The position numbers and the translations under genes were made by a program. A model generated the notes under the pieces. That model was not told the DNA's origin. It saw nothing but the letters and a program-made list of their open reading frames with translations, and made no database searches. Below, piece by piece: positions 1-7,720 of a DNA stretch of 64,000 nt. The stretch is taken from assembly GCF_003171515.1 (NCBI RefSeq), contig NC_089397.1:2294001-2358000 (forward strand). Reading direction: 5' to 3'. The stretch comes from Pyrenophora tritici-repentis (Eukaryota > Ascomycota > Dothideomycetes > Pleosporales > Pleosporaceae). How positions within the stretch are numbered: the first letter of the stretch is position 1; each line of letters starts with the position of its first letter.

Positions 1-91
1 AATAGCTATCTAATAATTCCGTGTTTTCAGTGCTTTGAGTCATACAAGAGAAAATGAGGTGGCCAGATCCTGGGAGCTAGCACAGGAACTA
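1..91. repeat. Dispersed repeat segment, left flank of Tc1 insertion
   Basis: This stretch is nearly identical to 19069-19155. In the other copy the sequence runs straight into a palindromic MITE at a TA. Here a Tc1/mariner element lies between the same flank and the same type of MITE. The segment contains no convincing gene. It may be part of an older unrecognised repeat. The match is seen directly; its origin is unknown. Confidence 0.6.
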
Positions 92-134
92 CGGAGGTGA
101 CTTTCAAAAGTTCTTGCTGACAGGGGGGTCTATA

Positions 135-1618
135 TTACTGCCGTAGTACCACCGAAGCTTGGACTGTTCGGTCGCGCCGCCCCTCCTTGTATTCGTTGCC
201 GCCTTCAAGTCTAATAATCTCCTTTACATGAAACTGTATACGCTCTATCCAAGCCTGGATTTGGTGTTGAGGTAGCTCATCCCAAGCCTCCAGCCATGCC
301 TTTGTGCCCTCTGCTCTATTTTTTAGAGCGCCTTTCCTGGTGGTTCTCCGCTTGAGCCATGGCCAGGCTGCTTCAATAGCGTTGAGGTCAGGTGAATTGC
401 CACACCATCACAGTCCGCAACAATCAATTAAGTGGGTCCTAGAAGGTTCAGATTGGATTGATTGATTACCGCTTTAAGCCTAGTAGTTACCTATAGGAGT
501 TTAAGCCCTACCTAGATAGGTAAGTGGGTCTAGGAGAGTGACCGGATTGAATTGATTGTTGCGGAGTCTACACACCATAAAAGCTTCTCTACTCCCTCTC
601 TACTGTATACTAGTTGTTGGGCGTAGTGGGCATGCGAAGGAGCCTTGTCCTCTTGAACTACAGTACATGGTCTCCCTTTCTGGCACTCCTTAGCGAAGGG
701 AATGAGCTTTGGGATTAGAACTTGAGTCTGGTAGCGCCACCAATCTATGCCTCTTCCACTATCACGAGACAGCTTGCCGGTCTCTTTTGTCCATCTCCAT
801 TGCGGAGTCCTGCCTGGCTTGTTCCTTAATCCCATCCTCTTCATGCCAGTTGTAAGCTCCCACTCCTGCCTCATAATAGGCTCAAGGACCTTGTTCATCT
901 CTTCAATTTGAAGAGCTGCCTCTCTCTTCTGCTGTGCAGTCTCAGGGCACCAGATGTGGCATGGGCCCTTGTGATCATAAGAGAAGCAGCCCCAGAACAT
1001 GAACTCTGAGTAGCCTTTCCACTGCTCGCGAATGACTGTTTTGGTGAAGACCTCATCAGGTTTTCTCCAGACCCGATAGCCACCACGGCGGTGGTTGAGC
1101 ACGACAGAGGTCTCATCAGACCAGATGACATTCTTCCAGTCCTCCAGAGTCCAGTCTTGATGGGCAAGACACCACTCAAGTCTCTCCTGTCTCATCTTCT
1201 TCGTCAACCCAGGCTTCCTCGTGGGCTTCGTCTTGTTGTAACCGGCTGCTTTTAGGACTCTCCACACTGTGGTGGATGATATGTTGTAACCGTGAACACT
1301 AAGATCACCAGCTATATCAGCACAGCTCTTCTCTCTCCCATATCTATCTCGGCATACTTGTGAAAGAGTGGCGTTGTGGATAGCTTCCTGCTTATGAGGG
1401 CGACCAGCGCGAGGGGCGTCTTCGAGGTACTCGGGGAGGAGTTTAATAGTGGGTGAATTAGGCTCAAATCCACGTTGGCAGGCTCTACCATAAATTGAGT
1501 CAATAGTGCGTGGTGAAATACCTGTGATAGCGCTGATCTGGGCGGTAGATTTGCCACCAAAAGGTGACTTCAGCGTCACAATAAGCGCACGGGTATAGGG
1601 ATCAGTGTTAGGAGCCAT
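135..1618 (-). pseudogene. Tc1/mariner transposase, split by a MITE
   Basis: The likely start is the ATG at 1618, reading MAPNTDPYTRALIV; upstream reading frame belongs to the adjacent MITE. An N-terminal helix-turn-helix (GISPRTIDSIYGRA) is followed by a second HTH (SVHGYNISSTTVWRVLKAAG) and the DDE domain: VIWSDETSV supplies the first Asp, VVQEDKAPSH the second, and the C-terminal SPDLNAIEAAW the Glu. The last part lies beyond the MITE at 409-570 and ends with a stop at 135-137. Subtracting the 162-bp MITE and one 8-bp duplication from this span leaves a multiple of three (438 codons), so the gene was open until that insertion. As it stands the product loses the catalytic Glu. Confidence 0.88.
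409..570. mobile_element. hAT-type MITE family M1, copy 1 (162 bp)
   Basis: The terminal inverted repeats are CACAGTCCGCAACAATCAAT and, from the other end, TAGACTCCGCAACAATCAAT. The copy is flanked by a perfect 8-bp duplication CACACCAT (401-408 and 571-578), the size made by hAT transposases. There is no coding capacity. It is inserted in the Tc1 transposase gene. Full copies recur at 19528, 21639, 54679 and 56024, with a truncated one at 50450. Confidence 0.93.
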
Positions 1619-1771
1619 AGTATAGTTGAAAACACCAAAAAATTGAGTATATAGACTATCACCACCATTACCTCCAGCTTCAAAAAATCTGGATGGGTGC
1701 CAAGAAAGTCGGGCCGACTGATCGGCCGCTAACAAATACGCTAGCAAGAACTTTTGAAAGTCACCTCCGTA

Positions 1772-1913
1772 AAGTCTTTCACTATGTGACGAAAAACCCC
1801 GTGTGCCGAGAACGACCAACCGGATCGCAAAGATGACACGCTTCTCTACGACCCTCACGATCCGATTGGTCATCTTCGGCACACGGAATTTTTCGTCACA
1901 TAGGGGCAGACTT
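1772..1913. mobile_element. Palindromic TA-flanked MITE P1, copy a
   Basis: A near-perfect fold-back of about 142 bp with ends AAGTCT...AGACTT and TA on both sides (1770-1771, 1914-1915). The inner arm carries TGTGACGAAAAACCCCGTGT and its inverse. TA flanks and terminal inverted repeats suggest mobilisation by a Tc1/mariner or pogo transposase. Related copies lie at 2221, 14807 and 19156. Confidence 0.85.
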
Positions 1914-1915
1914 TA

Positions 1916-2220
1916 GCAACTTCGTCGCGATTTGGATTCAAAGCACCAAGATTTAGGCTGCAAATCGATTTCGTTTAGATACGAATAACCTCATTCAAAA
2001 ATCACAGCTTATACGACATTGGAAATACCACGTTCTAGTTAAACTATTGCTATTGTTCGGCTGCGAACAGCCGCAGATGACTTTGTTGTTCTGGCCCCTG
2101 ACCCTATCCCTGTCGCTGTCCCTGCCCCTGCCCCTCTCAAGCTCTCCATAGATTTTAGAACCGACAGAACCGACAGAACCGACAGAACCGACAGAACCGA
2201 CAAAAAATTCTAATGTAGTA
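1916..2220. other. Non-genic spacer with C-rich and 10-bp tandem repeats
   Basis: No gene is visible. Around 2100-2140 there is a CT-rich run of CCCTGT/CCCCTG units. At 2157-2206 a 10-bp unit (ACAGAACCGA) is repeated about five times. Both are simple-sequence tracts and not coding. Confidence 0.6.
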
Positions 2221-2363
2221 AAGTCTGTCCCTATGCGACGAAAAACTCCGTGTGCCGAAGATGACCAATCGGATCGTGAGGGTCGTAGAGAAGCGTGTCA
2301 TCTTTGCGATCCGGTTGGTCGTTCTCGGCACACGGGGGTTTTCGTCACATAGTGACAGACTCT
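2221..2363. mobile_element. Palindromic MITE P1, copy b
   Basis: The left end AAGTCTGTCCCTATG follows a TA at 2219-2220. The inverse arm ends near CATAGTGACAGACTCTGG, where the last bases have drifted and the right TA is not exact. The internal sequence matches copies at 1772 and 19156, but its centre is inverted relative to copy a. Confidence 0.8.
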
Positions 2364-2503
2364 GGTTACAGTACACAAAGAAGAGTATGAAGAAAGGCAA
2401 ATACGAAAATCGCTATGGAACAGCGTTAGCCGTCATTAGTTTGTGAATCCCCTTCTCAGACAAAACGCGCTATCTGGTGCGATGATATTAAATATCATGT
2501 TAT

Positions 2504-2689
2504 TAGCGATTGCGGCTTCACCCCTCCTTTCCCCCTGCACGTAAGCATTTTAAAGACTAGTCATTATTGGATCGGCAATTGACCAATCACATCACCTATT
2601 TTGCTGCGAACATTCACATCCATACGGAAGTTTGAGGGGCATTCAGACTCGTTACGTAGCTGCATGTAGGGGTAAAGCTGCAATCGCTA
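2504..2689. mobile_element. MITE family M5, copy 1
   Basis: The inverted ends are TAGCGATTGCGGCTTCACCC and, reversed, TAGCGATTGCAGCTTTACCC, about 186 bp apart. A second copy with the same ends lies at 4951-5130 and a half copy at about 5155-5210. The superfamily could not be assigned because the flanking duplication is unclear. Confidence 0.65.
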
Positions 2690-2707
2690 ACAACTGTAAA
2701 ACAAGTG

Positions 2708-2849
2708 ACGTCTGTCACTACACGGCGAAAAACACTGTGGGCTGAGAATGTCTAATGGGAGAGCAAGGGCGTGATATGAGTCAGCAATTCCCACTGCCTA
2801 ATTGGTAGTTCTCGGTCTACAGTGTTTTTCGCTGTACAGTGACAGACGT
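2708..2849. mobile_element. Palindromic MITE P2, copy a
   Basis: A fold-back of about 142 bp, beginning ACGTCTGTCACTACACGGCG and ending with the inverse. It has the same length and internal layout (GAAAAACAC...GAGAA) as P1, so P1 and P2 are probably sister families. Flanking TA sites are not obvious. Confidence 0.65.
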
Positions 2850-3086
2850 TGGTTAAAGAATATTTATTAAATAGTTCCTTGCTATCTTATTCTTTTTATC
2901 CAGTGTGTGGTATTTAAGTGGTTACACCCGAGCTTTGTACTACAAAGCAGTATCGCCTACCCTCGCTGCTATGCTGTTATCTAACAGTATACTCTTTCTA
3001 GGCATGCACCCTGTTTCTGACAGTAGTAAACCTATTTAGCAGAGCATACTTACTTGGCAAGCAATGTGCCAAAGTAAAATGCTCTA

Positions 3087-4682
3087 CTAAAGTTTAGAAT
3101 AAACATCCTCTTCAAATTGAGTAAAAAGGCTATTAGATATTACATCGAATGGAGGAAAAACTTGTGAAGTATACAAGCCACAAATTCCTCTCTTGAAGTC
3201 AATCCACTATAAATCAGTCAGCTGTACTCTATTATGATGGTGAATATGTCTAAATTCTCTATCTATTTAACGTCCATCCCTGTGCAACGAGAAACCCGGT
3301 GAACCGAGAACAGCCAATGGAACTGTAGGGATGACGAGTTTTGCAACAAGGCGGTGTTTCATTGGCTCTTCTCGGCCCACAGGATTTCTCGTTGCACAGA
3401 GATGGACGTCAGTTGAGAATGTAAAAGCATAAAGACTTACCCATTTGATATTAGGGAGTCCCCCCCAACAAACCGCACCTGCTTCTCTCCTTCCTTCGAT
3501 AAGATCCGAAGTAACTAAACCTCCGAAAGCCCATTGACATGGTATGTGTAGAGGCACTCCCATAGTTGCCTGCAACATCCTGTCTGACATAAAGCGAGTA
3601 AAATATCTGGACTCACTAGGCTGCGGTGTAAATAATCTTTCTATCGTTTCCGGGTGTAATACCTCTCCATTTTTCTGCAATAGCATTTCCAAGAGCTTCA
3701 TAAAATCTTCCGCACTTCCGTAGAGACCAACGCCGCCACAATCATCTGGAGGGTCTTCGGGCCAGACAGCGGCTAAAGTTGAGATTCCATTATCTTCCAT
3801 CCGGACTGCTAATTTAGGAATCCTTGAACGAATATCTTCAGGAGAAAGAAGCGAAAAGGTCATACTTTTCATTCCTAAAGGGTCGAAGATGTACTTCTTC
3901 ATATAGTCGCCTAGCTTTAGTCGCTCTGGGTTCGTTCGTTCGACGATTTTACCGGCCCAATCCATACCACAGCCATAATGCCATCCCTCTCCCGGTTCAA
4001 AAAGAAGAGGCAGATTGAACCCATAGACCTTGAAATATAAAGCGTCAGCCCCAAGCTTGTACAACATCAGAATAAGATCTCCAAAAGGAGTGTTCAGCGG
4101 AATTCAAGAGAAGCTTACGATGTCGCCAGTGGTTCCCTTTTTTGACTCTCCTTTTAGGTTTGTATACCTTGCAAGCTCCTCCGAAAGAGATTCGTACCCC
4201 ATACCACTTGTATGCGTAACTAGATGATATATCGAGATCTTATTCTCTGCTTTCGACATGATTGGCTGTCCTGTCTCATCAAATCCGTGCAAAATCATGG
4301 GTTCCTTCCACTCCATGAGAAAGTCCGAGGCGTAATCATCCAAGCAAAACAAGCCACGTTCGATGCAATGTAAAACCGCAACCATCGTCACAAGTTTAGT
4401 ACAAGATGCTAGCCATACTACAGTAGAAGGCGTAAAAGATGACGCGCTCGGCTCAGGTGAGATATCTCCCGAGAAATGAGAATATCGTTTGCCTGTCGTA
4501 GAGAGTAAGCTTTGATCAATAAGAAGCAGGTACATGCCTAGAACAAATCATTCAGGCTACGCTTCTCGCAAACTGAAGATGTAAGAAATCGAGAACATAT
4601 TATATCTACCTGCTCTATTGACAGCCAATGTGACAAGGCCGGGAAAGCCTCTACCAGGAGTGTCCATTTTTGCACAGTCCAT
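3087..4682 (-). CDS. LovD-like transesterase (beta-lactamase family, class C)
   Basis: Four exons on the minus strand: 4610-4682, 4119-4537, 3441-4055 and 3087-3206. All three introns are GT-AG and the joined frame is open for 408 codons, the usual length for fungal acyltransferases of the LovD type. The nucleophile motif S-x-x-K is seen as LASCTKL, followed by HLVTHTSGM. The catalytic Tyr region reads HYGCGMDWAGK, and the C-terminal glycine-rich part reads CWGGLPNIKW. Proteins of this family move a small acyl group onto a metabolite hydroxyl, or hydrolyse one; the substrate here is unknown. The gene is divergent from the P450 at 5235. Intron 3 (3207-3440) contains a whole MITE (3270-3410), making it 234 bp; without it the intron would be about 90 bp. 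The start at 4682 is the first in-frame ATG; the N-terminus looks slightly short for the family. Confidence 0.82.
3270..3410. mobile_element. Palindromic MITE P2, copy b, inside an intron
   Basis: A fold-back with ends ACGTCCATCCCTGTGCAACG and its inverse (CGTTGCACAGAGATGGACGT). It lies wholly within the third intron of the transesterase gene and leaves both splice sites untouched. An RNA copy of the intron could form a long hairpin. Confidence 0.8.
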
Positions 4683-4950
4683 GGCGATAATAAAGTGAGC
4701 GTGCCATGGGCTTTAACAGAACATAAAATTCATTGGAACTACAAATTGAAATAGGAAATGTTTGATTGTTTACTTCTGAATTCTATTACGAATATCCCCT
4801 ACTGGATTCTACGAGTATGACGTGTACAGCGCTAAAATGACGTGTAAGATAGAAAAGTTGCACATCGTGCATGAAAATGATGTGTAACGCGAAGGCACTA
4901 AACATAGGCCTCTTCTTACTCTTATCGCAATGAACGTTTGATACAGTCAT

Positions 4951-5130
4951 TAGGGATTGTGGCTTCACCTCTTCGTGTAACATGCCACAAAATCAGTCAC
5001 CGTTAGATCGACAACTGGCCAATCAAACCAACTATCTTGCGGCAGACATCTAGCGCTAAGCCATATACAGAACGTGGGGCTATCAAAAACCGTTGTGCAG
5101 CTGCGTGCAGGGGTGAAGCCGCAGTCGCTA
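4951..5130. mobile_element. MITE family M5, copy 2, in the shared promoter region
   Basis: The ends are TAGGGATTGTGGCTTCACCT and, reversed, TAGCGACTGCGGCTTCACCC. It sits between the divergent transesterase (3087-4682) and P450 (5235-7121) genes, so it lies in or beside both promoters. A further half copy (TTGTGGCTTCCCCTCTTATA) follows at about 5163-5212, directly upstream of the P450 start. Confidence 0.6.
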
Positions 5131-5234
5131 GCCATTATTTATACCAGGTTTTAGGTATTATATTCAGTAACCATTGTGGCTTCCCCTCTTATAGCATGCC
5201 ACTGTACTTATCTCCTTGAAAAATTCACTTTTGG

Positions 5235-7121
5235 ATGGGCAAGAATAATTCAAAAATGCTTACGGCCTGGATTAGCTTTTTTCACCCCATGGAGTCTTTT
5301 ATGACCTCCAGGCAGTTTGCAACTTCTCTAAAAAAGCACCTAGCAGTCTTAGTAACAACCTCGTTTCTTGGATATCTTATTCTCATCATCGTTTATCGGC
5401 TGTTCTTTTCGCGCCTAGCCCATATCCCAGGTCCCAGACTAGCTGCGGCAACGAGGTTATACGAATTTTACTACGATGTTATTCTTAGAGGCCGATTCAC
5501 CATGAAGATCCAGGAGTTGCACAAACAATACGGTGAGTTGCTTTCTTTCCAGGAGAGACATGATTCTCATCTCGAATAGGACCGATTGTGCGTATCAGCC
5601 CATTTGAGGTGCACATTAACGACCCTCAGTATCATGAGACTGTATATTCGCTTACTTCCCCACGAAATAAGTCCGAATGGTTTTTGAAATACCTGAACGT
5701 CCCAAAATCAACATTTGCCACGGTCGATCACAAATTGCATCGTCTTCGTCGTTCAGCCATTTCTCCATATTTTTCCAAGCAGAAGGTTCAGGGCTTGGAG
5801 CCATTACTCAGGGGGAAGGTGAAGAAACTTTGTGGGCGGGTCCGTGAGTTCTCTGGGACTGGAAAACCACTCATGATAGAGCATGCTTACACCTGTTTTA
5901 TGACGGACATTATAACGGAGTATACTTGTCCACAATGCTGGAATTATCTTGATATTCCAGACTTGTTTCCTGAATGGCACAAAACCATCAAGGACGTGAT
6001 GGAAATTGGGATGATTACTCGACATATTCCCTGGGCAATAGTTCCCTTGTTTTTCCTACCTGAATGGTTTGTGTCTCGAACTTTCCCTAAGGTGATGAGA
6101 ACCAAGAAGTATAGACAAAAGTGTGATGAAGTCGCTAGAGCAGTCTTTCAAGGATCCAAAGCCAAAGACGATACCTTGGAGGGAGAACCATCAACTCACC
6201 CCCTCTTTTCAATGGGCTTGCAAATGCCCGGCTTCCACCCGAAGAAAGAACGGAGGAGAGAGTCAACCATGAGATTGTGAGCCTCATCGGAGCTGGGACG
6301 GAGACCACAGCAAATACGCTCGCAGTGATCACTTTCCATGTTCTGGACAAGCCCCAAATACTAAATAGGTTGAGGAACGAGCTAGGAAATGTAATGCATG
6401 ACGGGATTTCGGTTCATATGTTAGAGCAGTTACCTTACTTAGTTGGTTGCCTTCAATTAACATTAGTATGGAAACTAGCAAGCTAATATCTACTAGACAG
6501 GAGTTATATTCGAAGGCCTTAGGTTAGTAATGTCATTGTATCACCTATTTGTATAAATAGAGCTGACATATTTATATCTCAGGCTCTCCTATGGATTATC
6601 CCATCGTTCTCAGCGGAGTTCACCAGAAGGGCCACTCTACTACAAGGATATTAAAATTCCGCCAAACGTAAGCTCGAGAAGGGAACTCTAGATCGTTTTC
6701 CATCACTAACCATAGCAAAGACCCCTGTCGGCATGACGTCTGTTATGATTCATCACGATGAATCCATATTCCCTCGCTCGCACGACTTTATTCCTGAGCG
6801 TTGGACAGATCTACAAGAGCGAAAGATTTTGAACAAATACCTAGTAGCATTTGGTAGAGGTTCAAGACAGTGCGTTGGGATGAAGTAAGTTTGAATGTTC
6901 AACTCCCAAATTTTCCAATCGTCCACAGATGTTATTTACTAATAGATCTTCAATGATTTAGTTTGGCTTGGTCAAATCTATATCTCACTGTAGCGACTTT
7001 GTTTACAACCTTCAATATGCAGCTCTACCAAACAAGCAGAGCTGACGTTGATATCAAACATGATACTTTTGTACCACAACCACAAAGAGGAAGTTCAGGC
7101 GTTCGGGTTTTAATTGAATAG
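5235..7121 (+). CDS. Cytochrome P450 monooxygenase 1 (apparent frameshift)
   Basis: A membrane-anchored P450 of the trichodiene oxygenase-like fungal type. The N-terminus has a hydrophobic anchor ([20 protein letters not shown]) and the hinge [16 protein letters not shown]. Exon 1 is 5235-5532; the intron 5533-5579 restores [12 protein letters not shown]. The I-helix reads [14 protein letters not shown], the E-x-x-R is within EGLRLSYG, and the haem loop is [10 protein letters not shown] at about 6850-6880. Further introns are 6523-6582, 6668-6720 and 6885-6961; one near 6470-6511 is uncertain. Between the codons for HPLF and [12 protein letters not shown] (near 6210) the frame shifts by one base with no plausible intron, so the gene may be broken, or the base call may be wrong. 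It would oxidise a cluster metabolite at the ER membrane; the substrate is unknown. Confidence 0.75.
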
Positions 7122-7536
7122 ATTTTTGTCGCAGACTGGATCATTCTAGGAATATATGGATCAAAGCTGGACTGAGCGCTCGGTCTGGAAGATGAAGCGC
7201 TCTCATTGGCGAACTGATCCTTGACAATATATAGTTTGATATCTTCTGAGTCTCGGCAGGACAGCAGAATCTGATCAAATCCCTCACGCTTGATATCCTA
7301 TCAGTCCCACAGCTCCAACAGTTATTGTTGGAGTGGGTGAACCGTACGCATAGGGAAGAAGTTGAGGATTGACTGAGGTTGTATTGTACAAGCTATGGAA
7401 AGTTTATGTAGGTGAGTGACCATAAACAGCGCTAGTCTCAGATAGGCATCGTCCCATCACCAAACCGTGACAGTTATGAGCTTGGTGCTATGAAATCGCA
7501 TATCGATTCTCCCTGCATATTTTGTATCTCTGTGTA
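7122..7536. other. P450 3' flank, no gene seen
   Basis: This stretch separates the P450 stop from the hAT-1 target duplication. I see no gene, no repeat shared with the rest of the window and no clear terminator. Confidence 0.5.
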
Positions 7537-7720
7537 CAGAGGTGCAGACTTTCCAACAAGCAAGTAAAGCAAGTCACCGCTCTAAACTTGACTTGCTTGG
7601 TTCAAACATAGGCTTTACTTGACTTGCTTGGGGTGATTTTTTTACTTGCTTGACTTGCTTGTATTACTTGCAAGTACTTGGATTACTTGACTACTACAAA
7701 GAGATTAAGCTACATACAAA

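Larger units (their letters stand above)
92..1769 (-). mobile_element. Tc1/mariner-type DNA transposon
   Basis: The ends form an inverted repeat beginning CGGAGGTGACTTTCAAAAGT, present at 92 and in reverse complement ending at 1769. A TA lies on each side (90-91 and 1770-1771), the target duplication expected of this superfamily. The element is about 1.68 kb and holds one transposase gene on the minus strand. The right TA is also the left TA of the MITE that follows, so the transposon apparently landed exactly at the MITE boundary. The only clear lesion is a 162-bp MITE inside the transposase gene. Confidence 0.9.

Noticed and set aside
2155..2400. 81-codon frame ending in repeated FCR units
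   Set aside because: It is made of a palindromic MITE and a 10-bp tandem repeat.
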